Shown: in pieces, positions 31,085-40,411 of the stretch
Layout: every line of letters begins with the position of its first letter
Position numbering within the stretch: position 1 is the stretch's first letter
Notes under the pieces: generated by a model
The model's database searches: none
Seen by the model: only the letters and a program-made list of their open reading frames with translations
What the model was told of the DNA's origin: nothing
Position numbers and translations under genes: made by a program
NCBI GenBank assembly: GCA_027308685.1
Contig: DAIDEE010000039.1
Location: forward strand, 35,126-99,125
DNA: 64,000 nucleotides
Reading direction: 5' to 3'
Origin: Acidocella sp.
GTDB taxonomy: Bacteria; Pseudomonadota; Alphaproteobacteria; Acetobacterales; Acetobacteraceae

Positions 31085-32509
31085 ATGAAGGCCTTCAAGT
31101 CTCCGGCGCGTTGGTTGGCCGGGATCGATGCGGATGCAGCGGCGTTGCTGATTGCAGCAGCGGCAGATGTTGCGGTGATTCTGGACAGCGATGGCATCGT
31201 CCGGGATTTTGCATTTCAGAGCGAGGCGTTGGCCTTGGAGTTCGCCGACCATGACCATTGGCTCGGCAAGGCATGGCGAGACCAGGTTACCGTCGAGAGC
31301 CAGATCAAAATTGATGAAATGCTGCGCGACGCGCACAGCAAGGCCCACAAAAACGGTCGGCAGGTTAACTATCCGGCAGTGCGCGGCGCCGACATTCCTA
31401 TTCTTTTTTCAGTCCTCCCGGTGGGCCATAGTGGTCAGATTATTGCCTTTGGCCGAGATTTGCGGGCTTTTGCGACTCTTCAGCAACGTGTGGTTGACGT
31501 TCAGCAGTCGTTCGAGCGTGACTATGCCCGGATGCGGCATATTGAGACCCGCTACCGGATTTTATTCCAGATGACCCCCGAGCCGGTGCTGATTGTCGAT
31601 CAGGCAACCCAGAAGATCATTGAGGCGAATCCGGCGGCGCGGCAAATTCTGGGGCGGGCTGGCAAAATCATCGGCTTGCACCTCACCGACCTGCTGAAGC
31701 CGGACGCAGCACCCATAATCGACCAGATGCTTGCAAATGTCCGTGTCTCGGGCCGGGCTGATGGTGTGCCGTTCGCCCTTCTTGATAGCGACATCGACAT
31801 GGTGGCTTCAGCGTTTTTGTTCCGTCAGGGTAGCACGCAGTTGTTACTGGTGAAATTGCTGCATGTGATGCCCGGTGAGGAGTCCAGCCGGTTGCTGACC
31901 GATAGCAAGGCGAAACTGCTGAAGCTGGTCGAGCGTGTGCCCGATGGCTTTGTAGTCACCGACCACGACGGCACCATTCTTGCCGCCAATGAGGCATTTA
32001 TCGAGATGTCCCAGCTCCGTAGTGAGAGCCAGGCCCAAGGTCAGTCGCTCGACAAATGGCTAGGCCGCCCTGGGGTGGATTTGGGCGTGCTGCTCAATAA
32101 TCTGCGCCAGCACGGCTCGGTGCGGCTGTTTTCGACCTCGCTGCGTGACGAGTTTGGCGCCGAAATGGATGTCGAGATTTCCGCCGGGTCGGTGCTGAAT
32201 GGTGGTGATCCCTCCTACGGGTTCGCCATCCGGGGGATCAGCCGGCGGGTCAGCCCGCAGGTGATGGCGCCGCGGGCGTTTCCGAAATCGCTTGAGCAAA
32301 TCATCGAACTGATCGGGCGGGTGTCATTGAAGGACCTGGTACGCGAAGCCACCGACGTGATTGAGCGGTTAAGCATTGAAGCAGCACTGACGATGACCCG
32401 TGATAACCGCGCTTCAGCGGCTGAAGTGCTCGGAGTTAGCCGTCAGAGTCTGTACGTGAAAATGCGCCGCCACGGCTTGCTGGAGGCCGACGCGGTCGGT
32501 CTCGAGTGA
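31085..32509 (+). CDS. ppsR: Photosynthesis gene repressor PpsR/CrtJ, without cysteine residues
   Basis: The 474-residue regulator has an N-terminal PAS-like region (AADVAVILDSDGIVRDFAF), a linker helix, two PAS domains (around FQMTPEPVLIVDQATQKIIEANPAA and ERVPDGFVVTDHDGTILAANEAF) and a C-terminal Fis-type helix-turn-helix, NRASAAEVLGVSRQSLYVKMRRHG. PpsR represses bch, crt and puc genes at TGT-N12-ACA sites, several of which are in this window. I find no Cys anywhere in the translation, although Rhodobacter PpsR/CrtJ use Cys for redox response. ATG 31085 is chosen; a TTG at 31067 is an alternative. Confidence 0.94.
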   Translation: MKAFKSPARWLAGIDADAAALLIAAAADVAVILDSDGIVRDFAFQSEALALEFADHDHWLGKAWRDQVTVESQIKIDEMLRDAHSKAHKNGRQVNYPAVRGADIPILFSVLPVGHSGQIIAFGRDLRAFATLQQRVVDVQQSFERDYARMRHIETRYRILFQMTPEPVLIVDQATQKIIEANPAARQILGRAGKIIGLHLTDLLKPDAAPIIDQMLANVRVSGRADGVPFALLDSDIDMVASAFLFRQGSTQLLLVKLLHVMPGEESSRLLTDSKAKLLKLVERVPDGFVVTDHDGTILAANEAFIEMSQLRSESQAQGQSLDKWLGRPGVDLGVLLNNLRQHGSVRLFSTSLRDEFGAEMDVEISAGSVLNGGDPSYGFAIRGISRRVSPQVMAPRAFPKSLEQIIELIGRVSLKDLVREATDVIERLSIEAALTMTRDNRASAAEVLGVSRQSLYVKMRRHGLLEADAVGLE

Positions 32510-32552
32510 TGACTACATAATTTTGTCCGAAGTTTAGGGAGACTTTAAGAAA

Positions 32553-33491
32553 ATGCCGGCAGACTTGAATGCGAAGTTGAGCTTGTCGGCATCTGATTTC
32601 GGAGTTTCCTCACGGCGCGTGCCGGAGTTGAAAACCTGTCTGGAATTGCTCAAGCCGGTAACGTGGTTTGCGCCAATTTGGGCGTTTTTATGCGGCACGG
32701 TTTCATCAGGCCAGCCGTTTGGGCAGCACTGGCCGATGATCATTGCGGGGCTGCTGCTGGCCGGGCCGATGGTGTGCGGGACCAGCCAGGCGGTAAACGA
32801 TTGGTTTGACCGTCATGTGGATGCCATTAACGAGCCTAACCGCCCCATTCCCTCGGGGCGGATGCCAGGGCGCTGGGGCCTGTATATTGGCGTCATCTGG
32901 ACCGGCGCTTCGCTGCTGCTGGCGGCTACCCTGGGCATATGGGGGTTTACTGCCGCTATTGTGGCGCTGCTGCTCGCCTGGGCGTATAGTGCACCGCCGC
33001 TACGGCTGAAGCGCAATGGCTGGTGGGGTAACGCTGCGGTCGCCATTTGTTATGAAGGCGTGCCCTGGTTTACCGGCGCGGCCATTATGACCGGTGCCTT
33101 GCCGAACCCGCGGATTTTGCTCATCGCGCTGCTTTATAGCCTTGGTGCGCACGGCATCATGACCTTGAACGATTTCAAATCCATCGAGGGCGACCGCCAA
33201 AGCGGCATCAAATCATTACCCGCCATGCTGGGTGCCCAACGTGCTGCCAGCCTTGCCTGCGCCGTGATGGTCGCACCACAAACTTTGGTCATTCTGGCCA
33301 TGCTGCTTTGGCATCATCCGGTGACCGCCGTTACCGTTACGCTTCTGACCGTCGTGCAGCTGTTCCTGATGGTCGAACTGTTAGATCGGCCACGAGAGCG
33401 GGCGATTTGGTATAACGCGACCGGTACTACGCTCTATGTAATGGGAATGCTGGTTTGCGCGTTTGCACTGGCGCATGGTGCGGCAGCATGA
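32553..33491 (+). CDS. bchG: Bacteriochlorophyll synthase
   Basis: BchG is the UbiA-family prenyltransferase that esterifies bacteriochlorophyllide with geranylgeranyl or phytyl diphosphate. The 312-residue protein has the prenyl-diphosphate motif NDWFDRHVDAINEPNRPIPSG, the second Asp-rich segment NDFKSIEGDRQSGIKSLP, and about eight membrane helices. It follows ppsR by about 40 bases and shares an ATGA overlap with tspO. The usual neighbours bch2 and bchP are elsewhere or absent. Confidence 0.95.
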   Translation: MPADLNAKLSLSASDFGVSSRRVPELKTCLELLKPVTWFAPIWAFLCGTVSSGQPFGQHWPMIIAGLLLAGPMVCGTSQAVNDWFDRHVDAINEPNRPIPSGRMPGRWGLYIGVIWTGASLLLAATLGIWGFTAAIVALLLAWAYSAPPLRLKRNGWWGNAAVAICYEGVPWFTGAAIMTGALPNPRILLIALLYSLGAHGIMTLNDFKSIEGDRQSGIKSLPAMLGAQRAASLACAVMVAPQTLVILAMLLWHHPVTAVTVTLLTVVQLFLMVELLDRPRERAIWYNATGTTLYVMGMLVCAFALAHGAAA

Positions 33492-33985
33492 AGGCGTTTT
33501 TTGTGAGTTGGGGCGCGGTGCTGGTGGCAGCGTTTGGGGTCACTGTCATGGCAGGGGCTGGAATGAGCATGACGGTGCTGGATAGCTGGTACTATGGTTT
33601 GAAAAAACCCAGCTGGCAGCCTCCGGACTGGTTGTTCGGCCCGGCGTGGACCTTGATTTTTATCGGGGAGGCTACCGCTGCGCTGATTGGTTGGCACGCG
33701 ATAACGAATGCTTTGGTTAGTACCTTGTTCATCATTTTGCTGTTCATCAACGGTGCTCTGAATATTTTGTGGAGCTATTTCTTTTTCAAAATGCGGCGGC
33801 CCGATTTTGCACGCGCCGAAGTACCGTTTTTATGGCTTTCAATTGCAGCACCTATGCTGCTTCTTGCGATTTATGCTGGAAAATCATGGCTATATTTATT
33901 ACCGTATTTACTATGGGTGAGTTTCGCCGCCATTTTGAATGATGCCATTGTGCGTCTGAATGCACCTTTCGGAGAGGCTTTGTAA
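33488..33985 (+). CDS. tspO: TspO/MBR family tryptophan-rich sensory protein
   Basis: The 165-residue five-helix protein has the family signature in SWYYGLKKPSWQPPDWLFGPAWTLIF, followed by ILLFINGALNILWSYFFF. TspO binds porphyrins and in Rhodobacter negatively affects photosynthesis gene expression under oxygen. The start at 33488 overlaps the bchG stop (ATGA). Its location between bchG and bchI rather than beside crtIB differs from Rhodobacter. Confidence 0.93.
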   Translation: MKAFFVSWGAVLVAAFGVTVMAGAGMSMTVLDSWYYGLKKPSWQPPDWLFGPAWTLIFIGEATAALIGWHAITNALVSTLFIILLFINGALNILWSYFFFKMRRPDFARAEVPFLWLSIAAPMLLLAIYAGKSWLYLLPYLLWVSFAAILNDAIVRLNAPFGEAL

Positions 33986-33986
33986 A

Positions 33987-35006
33987 ATGGTATTCCCATT
34001 CTCGGCAATGGTAGGTCAGGACGAAATGACCAATGCCATTATTATCGCCGCAATCGAGCCGCGGCTGTCCGGTGTGTTGATATTCGGAGATCGCGGCACC
34101 GGCAAGTCAACGGCGGTACGTGCGCTAGCGGCTTTGCTGCCGGATATGGCGGCAGTCTCAGGCTGCGCCTACGCTTGCGATCCTGTTGATATCCCGAGCC
34201 TTTGTGCGAGTTGCCGTGAACGTCAGTTGCAGGGCAGTTTGCCGGTGCTCCGCGTGGCGGTTCCGGTGGTGGATTTACCGCTCGGCGCCACCGAGGACCG
34301 GGTGATCGGCGCGTTGAATCTCGAACGCGCACTGGCGGATGGCGCAAAAATTTTTGAACCTGGCCTGCTGGCGCGCGCGCATCGTGGATTTTTGTATATC
34401 GACGAGGTCAATCTGCTCGAGGATCATATCGTTGATGTGCTGCTCGATGTTGCGGCGTCTGGGGAAAATGTTGTGGAGCGCGAGGGCATGAGCCTGCGCC
34501 ACCCAGCGCGGTTTGTATTGATCGGAAGCGGCAACCCAGAAGAGGGCGAACTAAGGCCGCAATTGCTTGATAGGTTTGGTTTGTGTGTGGAAGTGCGAAC
34601 TCCTAACGACATTGCAACCCGCATTGAAGTGGTTCGCCGGCGTGACGAGTATGACCGTGATCCAGCCGGATTTACGGCGAAGTGGCAAGCCGCCGACGCT
34701 GCATTGCGTGAACATATTCTATTGGCCAGAGCGAGGCTTTCTGAAGTCACTGTGGCGGACGATGTGCTTGAGCAGGCTGCCAAATTATGTATGGCTCTAG
34801 GCACCGATGGTTTACGCGGTGAACTGACGCTGGTGCGTGCGGCTCGCGCCTGGGCGGCTTTTCAAGGGGCAGCATCGGTCAGTATGGAGCATTTGCGTGC
34901 CATGACATCGCCAGCGCTACGTCACCGCCTGCGGCGTGACCCGCTGGATGATAGTTTGGCGAGCACGCGGGTTGAGCGCGTGGTGGCGGAGGTTTTCGCC
35001 GCATGA
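33987..35006 (+). CDS. bchI: Magnesium chelatase ATPase subunit I
   Basis: BchI is the AAA+ motor of Mg-chelatase. The 339-residue protein starts MVFPFSAMVGQDEMTNAI and has Walker A GDRGTGKST, Walker B LYIDEVNLLEDH, and the sensor SGNPEEGELRPQLLDRFG. The Cys-rich insert CAYACDPVDIPSLCASCR is present. The ATG lies one base after the tspO stop, with GGAGAGG upstream, and its stop overlaps bchD. Motifs are intact, so there is no sign that Mg insertion has been lost. Confidence 0.96.
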   Translation: MVFPFSAMVGQDEMTNAIIIAAIEPRLSGVLIFGDRGTGKSTAVRALAALLPDMAAVSGCAYACDPVDIPSLCASCRERQLQGSLPVLRVAVPVVDLPLGATEDRVIGALNLERALADGAKIFEPGLLARAHRGFLYIDEVNLLEDHIVDVLLDVAASGENVVEREGMSLRHPARFVLIGSGNPEEGELRPQLLDRFGLCVEVRTPNDIATRIEVVRRRDEYDRDPAGFTAKWQAADAALREHILLARARLSEVTVADDVLEQAAKLCMALGTDGLRGELTLVRAARAWAAFQGAASVSMEHLRAMTSPALRHRLRRDPLDDSLASTRVERVVAEVFAA

Positions 35007-36772
35007 GTCCCTTCGACCCCGCATGGGCAGCAGGTCCCGCACCAGATGGTGAGGTATTTTCTGACGCCGTCTGGGTCGCTGCGTTACTTGCCATCGACCC
35101 TGTGGGGTTGGGTGGTATGACCATTCGTGCGTGGTCAGGGCCCGCACGCGAAAATTATTTGCAAAAATTTAGAAGTATGCTGGTGCCAAACTCACCCTTT
35201 CGTAAAATGCCGCTGCATATTTCAGATGAACAGATGTTAGGTGGGCTTGACCTTCCGGCGACACTGGCAACCGGCCGGCCGGTGATGACCAGCGGATTGC
35301 TTGTTGACTGTGATGGCGGTGTGTTAGTTGTGGCGATGGCGGAACGGATCAACACCGACATTGCGGCACGACTGGCGGCGGTGATCGACCGCAGCGCCGT
35401 TATCAGTGAGCACAACAGCATCAATACGGTGAACGCTGCACGTTTTGCCGTGATTGCGCTCGACGAGGGTTATCAATCCGATGAAGCGCCACCCGCGTGT
35501 TTGCTGGAGCGTTTAGCGTTTACCGTGGTGCAATCCGGCCTGCCCGGTGATGTTGATTGGCCAGATGCTGCCATGATCGCACAGGCCCGCGAGAGCTTCA
35601 ACGCGGTGGCATCGAGCGACGACGCAATGACGCAGTTATGCAGCTTGGCGCTCGCACTTGGCATCGGCTCGCTGCGCGCGCCGTTGTTCGCGTTGCGGGC
35701 GGCGCGGGCGGCAGCGGCATTGCAAGGCCGGGAGACGGTCGCGGCTTGCGATATTGCGCTGGCCACCCGGTTGGTATTAGCCCCTCGCGCGACGCAAGTT
35801 CCCAGCGAGCCCACAGATGAGATTCCGGAGGATCAACCTGAAGAGTCTCCGCCATCGCAGGCACCACGTGATGATCAACCGGAGACGGTGGAAGACAGCA
35901 TCAGCGATACGCAAAAATCTGTGCTGCCACCAGAATTATTGGCAGCCCTGGCTGCCGGCGCGGGGCCAAAACGGGCGCGCCGTGGTGCTGGTAAAACCGG
36001 CGATAGCGCCAGCCTGCGGCGCGGCCGTCCGGCAGGAACCAGGCCGGGGGCGTTAGGCGCTGGGGCTCGGCTGAGCCTTATCGAAACCTTACGGGCCGCT
36101 GCCCCATGGCAGAAACTGCGCGGTACCAAAACGCCGGGGCGTAAGGTGCAAGTTCGCGCAAATGATTTCCGGATTCAAAAATTCAAGGAGCAAACGACGT
36201 CTGTTGCAATATTTGCGGTGGATGCCTCGGGGTCAGCAGCAGTCAACCGGCTGGCCGAAGCCAAGGGTGCGGTACAGTTACTCCTGGCTGATTGTTATGT
36301 GCGCCGTGACCAGGTGGCACTGTTGGCATTCCGTGGCCGTGCGGCTGAATGTTTGTTGCCGCCCACCAGCGCATTGGCGCGGGCTAAACGCTCATTGGCC
36401 GGTCTGCCGGGTGGTGGGCCAACGCCCTTGGCCATTGGGATCAATGCCGCACGCGAGATGGCTGAGGCTGAACGCCGCAAGGGGCATCGGCCATTGCTGG
36501 TGTTGTTAACCGACGGTGGTGCGAACATCGGGCGCGACGGCAATCCTGGCCGTGCTGCCGCCGCCCAGGACGCGCTGGTGGCCGCGCGCGCCTGCAGAGT
36601 TTCAGGTTTATCGTGCCTGGTAATTGATACGGCACCCAGGCCGCAGACGTTCGTGGCCAAACTCGCGGCTGAAATGGCCGCGCATTACGTGCCATTACCC
36701 TATGCCGACCCATCGCATCTCAGCCGCATTGTGCAGAGCCAGGGAGACTTTCGTGCAAGTTCTGCCGCGTAA
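35003..36772 (+). CDS. bchD: Magnesium chelatase subunit D
   Basis: The 589-residue BchD has an N-terminal degenerate AAA+ domain, an acidic proline-rich linker (about residues 270-300), and a C-terminal von Willebrand A domain with the MIDAS motif DASGSA and the later TDGGANIG. BchD forms the double hexameric ring with BchI that drives BchH. It is full length. The ATG overlaps the bchI stop, and the end overlaps bchO by 20 bases. Confidence 0.95.
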   Translation: MSPFDPAWAAGPAPDGEVFSDAVWVAALLAIDPVGLGGMTIRAWSGPARENYLQKFRSMLVPNSPFRKMPLHISDEQMLGGLDLPATLATGRPVMTSGLLVDCDGGVLVVAMAERINTDIAARLAAVIDRSAVISEHNSINTVNAARFAVIALDEGYQSDEAPPACLLERLAFTVVQSGLPGDVDWPDAAMIAQARESFNAVASSDDAMTQLCSLALALGIGSLRAPLFALRAARAAAALQGRETVAACDIALATRLVLAPRATQVPSEPTDEIPEDQPEESPPSQAPRDDQPETVEDSISDTQKSVLPPELLAALAAGAGPKRARRGAGKTGDSASLRRGRPAGTRPGALGAGARLSLIETLRAAAPWQKLRGTKTPGRKVQVRANDFRIQKFKEQTTSVAIFAVDASGSAAVNRLAEAKGAVQLLLADCYVRRDQVALLAFRGRAAECLLPPTSALARAKRSLAGLPGGGPTPLAIGINAAREMAEAERRKGHRPLLVLLTDGGANIGRDGNPGRAAAAQDALVAARACRVSGLSCLVIDTAPRPQTFVAKLAAEMAAHYVPLPYADPSHLSRIVQSQGDFRASSAA

Positions 36773-37700
36773 CGTTTCGGTTCCGTTAGTGGTGGCGCCC
36801 CGGCCGGCCTATGGGCGGCCTGATTGGGCGCAGGATGGCAAGGATTGGCCCAATCGTTCCAGCAGCCGTTTTGTGCGGGTGGGCAAGTTACGCTGGCATG
36901 TTCAGATTATGGGCCAAGGACCAGTAGTGTTGCTGTTGCATGGTACCGGTGCTGCTACCCATTCATGGCGCGATATCCTGCCGATTTTGGCAAAGCATTT
37001 TACGGTAGTGGCGCCTGATCTGCCGGGGCATGGTTTTACCGAGCAACCGCCCGGCGTGGGCATGACCCTTCCAGGCATGGCGCAAGGTATTTCAGCTCTT
37101 CTCAAGCAACTAGGCCTGCACCCTGCAATCGTCGCCGGACACTCAGCCGGGGCTGCCATAGCGCTGCAAATGTGCTTTGAGGGGTTGATCGCGCCGCAAG
37201 CGGTGGTGGCACTGAACGGTGCTTTGCTGCCACTCACATTTCATGGCGCAGGGCGGTCTTTGATGGCACCGCTGGCAAAACTTATGGCCAGTAACGCGCT
37301 AGTGCCGATGCTGTTCGCCTGGCAGGCAGCCGATGGCAACGTTGTCGCGCGGTTGCTGACGGGAACCGGCTCGGTGATCAACCCTGACGGTGTGAAATTC
37401 TATGCGCGACTTGCGCGGCGCAGCGGCCATGCCGGTGCTGCGCTGAAGATGATGGCGAATTGGGATCTAGCATTTTTTGCAGCCAGATTATCAAAACTTA
37501 GTGTACCCTTGATGTTGGTGGTGGGCAGCAATGACCGATCAATTCCACCAGCTGACGCCATAAAAATACAGCGGATCATCCCCACCGCCCGGATCATTCG
37601 TATGGAGGGATTAGGGCATCTGGCACATGAGGAGCAGCCAGCCGAGACTTGCAAAATTATCGAAGACTTTGCCGTTGAGGCGGGAGTCTTGATATCATGA
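36753..37700 (+). CDS. bchO: Mg-chelatase-associated alpha/beta hydrolase BchO
   Basis: BchO is an alpha/beta-hydrolase of unknown substrate found after bchID in purple bacteria. The protein has VLLLHGTGAATHSWRDIL, a nucleophile elbow GHSAGAA with Ser, and a C-terminal GLGHLAHEEQP with the catalytic His. I chose the GTG at 36753, preceded by AGGGAGA, since homologues start near PRNVSVPLV; this overlaps bchD by 20 bases. Its stop overlaps the crtI ATG. Confidence 0.92.
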   Translation: MQVLPRNVSVPLVVAPRPAYGRPDWAQDGKDWPNRSSSRFVRVGKLRWHVQIMGQGPVVLLLHGTGAATHSWRDILPILAKHFTVVAPDLPGHGFTEQPPGVGMTLPGMAQGISALLKQLGLHPAIVAGHSAGAAIALQMCFEGLIAPQAVVALNGALLPLTFHGAGRSLMAPLAKLMASNALVPMLFAWQAADGNVVARLLTGTGSVINPDGVKFYARLARRSGHAGAALKMMANWDLAFFAARLSKLSVPLMLVVGSNDRSIPPADAIKIQRIIPTARIIRMEGLGHLAHEEQPAETCKIIEDFAVEAGVLIS

Positions 37701-39232
37701 ATATCAGTACGCCCTCATTGGGCAAGGTCGTGGCTGGTCATAGCGACACGAGACCACATGCAGTGGTCATCGGCAGCGGGTTCGGCGGATTAGCGGCAGC
37801 GATTAGATTGGGTGCGCGCGGTTACCGTGTCACGGTGTTGGAGCGTCTGGCAGAAGCTGGAGGTCGGGCTTCGGTGTTTCACCAGGACGGCTTTACCTTC
37901 GATGCTGGGCCCACCATCATCACCGCACCGTTTTTGTTGGAAGAGTTATGGCAACTGGCCGGGCGCCGCTTGACGGATGATATCGACTTACGCTCGGTCT
38001 CGCCATTTTATCGGATCCATTTCAATGATGGCTCTACATTCGCGTGTAACGGTGATGCCGATTTTATGCGTGCTCAGGTACGTGACCTTGCGCCGGCGGA
38101 TTTAGCGGGATACGAGAAGTTTGTTGCCCTCAGCGAGGCTATTTACAAAATAGGATTTGAACGGCTTGCCCATAAAGCGTTTGGCTCGTGGGTTGATATG
38201 CTGCGGATTTTGCCGGATCTTGTGAAACTCGCAGGCTACCGCAGCGTCAGCGGGTTGGTAGGACGCTATATCCGAGACCCCCGGTTGCGTATTGCGTTGA
38301 GTTTCCATCCGTTACTGGTGGGTGGAAACCCGCTTAACACCAGCGCGATTTATTGTTTGATACTATATTTGGAACGCAAATTTGGTGTGCATTTTCCCAT
38401 TGGTGGCACCGGCGCATTGGTAACCGGCATGGTGAGGTTGATTGAAGGGCAGGGTAATCTCGTCCGTACCAGCGCAACGGTACAGAAAATTCTGGTGCGC
38501 GATAAAACCGCCATTGGCGTTGTAATGGGGGATGGTGAGGTAATCGAGGCTGATATTGTAGTTTCCAACGCGTGCGCCGGCTGGACCTACAAAAACCTCC
38601 TGGCCAAGCATCCGCACCGACACTGGAATGAGCGTAAAATCGCACAGGCGAAATTTTCGATGGGATTGTTCGTGTGGTATTTCGGCACCAGCCGGAAATT
38701 TGAAAAGGTACCGCATCACACTATTTTATTGGGTCCGAGACACGACGAACTACTGCGCGATATTTTTGATGCAAAAATATTGGCACCTGACTTCAGCCTG
38801 TATCTGCACCGCCCAACGCAGACCGACCCGACACTGGCGCCGCCGGGCTGTGATGCATTTTACGTGCTATCGCCGGTGCCGAATCTGCAAGGCAAGACCG
38901 ATTGGAAAACCCAGGCGGCGTTTTACCGCCAAGCGATTGAGACGCATTTGAACAGCAGTGTTTTACCGGGTTTAAGTGAGTGCATTGTGACATCAAAGAT
39001 TATGACACCGCTGGATTTTGAAGCAAATTATCTCTCGCTGCATGGGGCCGGGTTTGGTTTGGCACCGCGATTGCTGCAAAGCGCCTGGTTCAGGCCGCAC
39101 AATAAATCTGAGGATATTAACAATTTATATTTGGTTGGTGCGAGCACTCATCCTGGGGCTGGCGTGCCTGGAGTATTGTCGTCCGCGCGTGTTCTTGATG
39201 AGGTGGTTCCCGATGCCGCAGTTTTCCGCTGA
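37697..39232 (+). CDS. crtI: Phytoene desaturase
   Basis: CrtI desaturates phytoene to neurosporene or lycopene. The 511-residue flavoprotein has the N-terminal GSGFGGLAAAIRLGARGYRVTVLERL dinucleotide-binding site, GGRASVF, and the C-terminal carotenoid desaturase signature in NLYLVGASTHPGAGVPGVL. The ATG overlaps the bchO stop. Its end overlaps crtB by 20 bases, so crtI and crtB are coupled. Confidence 0.95.
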   Translation: MNISTPSLGKVVAGHSDTRPHAVVIGSGFGGLAAAIRLGARGYRVTVLERLAEAGGRASVFHQDGFTFDAGPTIITAPFLLEELWQLAGRRLTDDIDLRSVSPFYRIHFNDGSTFACNGDADFMRAQVRDLAPADLAGYEKFVALSEAIYKIGFERLAHKAFGSWVDMLRILPDLVKLAGYRSVSGLVGRYIRDPRLRIALSFHPLLVGGNPLNTSAIYCLILYLERKFGVHFPIGGTGALVTGMVRLIEGQGNLVRTSATVQKILVRDKTAIGVVMGDGEVIEADIVVSNACAGWTYKNLLAKHPHRHWNERKIAQAKFSMGLFVWYFGTSRKFEKVPHHTILLGPRHDELLRDIFDAKILAPDFSLYLHRPTQTDPTLAPPGCDAFYVLSPVPNLQGKTDWKTQAAFYRQAIETHLNSSVLPGLSECIVTSKIMTPLDFEANYLSLHGAGFGLAPRLLQSAWFRPHNKSEDINNLYLVGASTHPGAGVPGVLSSARVLDEVVPDAAVFR

Positions 39233-40241
39233 TCCTGCCGATCTTGCCACATGCCGCGCGTTGCTCTGCAGCGGCTCGCGTAGTTTTCATGCGGCTTCGT
39301 TGTTGTTGCCCCGGCGGGTGCGCGACCCCGCCACCGCACTATACGCCTTTTGCCGGGAAGCTGATGATGCGATTGATTTAGGCAATGACCCGGCGGCGGC
39401 TTTGACAAATTTATATAACCGCCTCGATGCTGTCTATGAGGGCGAGCCATACCCATTATCGGTGGACCGCGCCTTTGCCGCTACGGTGGCCGAGTTTCAT
39501 ATTCCCAAGGCTTTACCAGCGGCTTTGATTGAAGGTCTGGCCTGGGATTCGCAGGGTAGGCGTTATGAGACATTTGCTGATTTACTGGATTATGCGGCGC
39601 GGGTGGCTGGCAGTGTTGGCGTGATGATGGCGGTCCTCATGGGTGCGCGTGATCATGAGACGCTGGCCCGTGCGTCAGATCTAGGCGTGGCCATGCAACT
39701 CACCAATATCGCCCGCGATGTCGGTGAGGACGCCAAGGCGGGTAGGTTGTTTTTGCCGCAAACCTGGTTGCAAGACGCTGGCATCGATGAAGCAGCCTTC
39801 ATCACAGCACCGCAGTTCTCTCCAGAGATCGGTAGGCTGGTTCAAAAATTGCTGGATGAAGCCGGACAGCTTTATGACCGGGCCGCATCGGGTATTGCTC
39901 GTCTGCCCTTTGATTGCCGTCTTGGTATTGGCGCGGCACGGAAAATATATGCAGCCATTGGTACGGAAATTGCCGAGAGCTTCTACGACTCTGTCACGAC
40001 ACGAGCGCATGTCCCTGGAGTGCGCAAGCTGTGGCTGGCGGCGCGCGCGGCCGGAGCGGCCTTTTGGCCAGCGCGCAGCAATGGGGCGGGGGCGTTATCG
40101 GCGAATTTGTTTCTTATCAACGCCGCAGCACTGAATAGTGAAATAGCATCCTCACAGTTTATTAAATTGTTGGATTTGTTTGAACGTCTTGAACGCACGC
40201 AGCGCGAGGCCTCAGGTGAAGCCAGTGGCCGTCTGGCATGA
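39213..40241 (+). CDS. crtB: Phytoene synthase
   Basis: CrtB condenses two geranylgeranyl diphosphates to phytoene. The 342-residue protein has the first Asp-rich site YAFCREADDAIDL and the second QLTNIARDVGEDA followed by GRLFLP. I chose the ATG at 39213, with AGGTGG about 8 bases upstream. The gene lies within the bchID-bchO-crtIB chain of overlapping frames, which unlike many clusters places crtIB downstream of the Mg-chelatase genes. Confidence 0.95.
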   Translation: MPQFSADPADLATCRALLCSGSRSFHAASLLLPRRVRDPATALYAFCREADDAIDLGNDPAAALTNLYNRLDAVYEGEPYPLSVDRAFAATVAEFHIPKALPAALIEGLAWDSQGRRYETFADLLDYAARVAGSVGVMMAVLMGARDHETLARASDLGVAMQLTNIARDVGEDAKAGRLFLPQTWLQDAGIDEAAFITAPQFSPEIGRLVQKLLDEAGQLYDRAASGIARLPFDCRLGIGAARKIYAAIGTEIAESFYDSVTTRAHVPGVRKLWLAARAAGAAFWPARSNGAGALSANLFLINAAALNSEIASSQFIKLLDLFERLERTQREASGEASGRLA

Positions 40242-40411
40242 CCGGTCATATTGCCACCTTCCTGGAATGGACAACGCTGGATTTTGGTGTGATTCTGTTT
40301 GGGATACAGCAATATATTTCGGTCAGCCGCGACCTGAAACGCAGCAAGCAGCGCGAAGCTGAGGCGGCAAGGGGTGCGGTGTCAGATACGGGGCATCCTG
40401 AACGGCAATAG
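40238..40411 (+). CDS. 57-residue ORF coupled to crtB, function unknown
   Basis: The ATG overlaps the crtB stop (ATGA), the same coupling used through this operon, and the frame runs 57 codons to TAG. The predicted peptide has a hydrophobic N-terminal half (TTLDFGVILFGIQQYISV) and a charged C-terminal half (RDLKRSKQREAEAARG). Its last 30 bases overlap the end of crtC on the opposite strand. I do not recognise it; it may be real or a chance frame. Confidence 0.4.
   Translation: MTGHIATFLEWTTLDFGVILFGIQQYISVSRDLKRSKQREAEAARGAVSDTGHPERQ

Noticed and set aside
38334..38719. Minus-strand open frames inside crtI
   Set aside because: Antisense to a conserved gene with no independent support.
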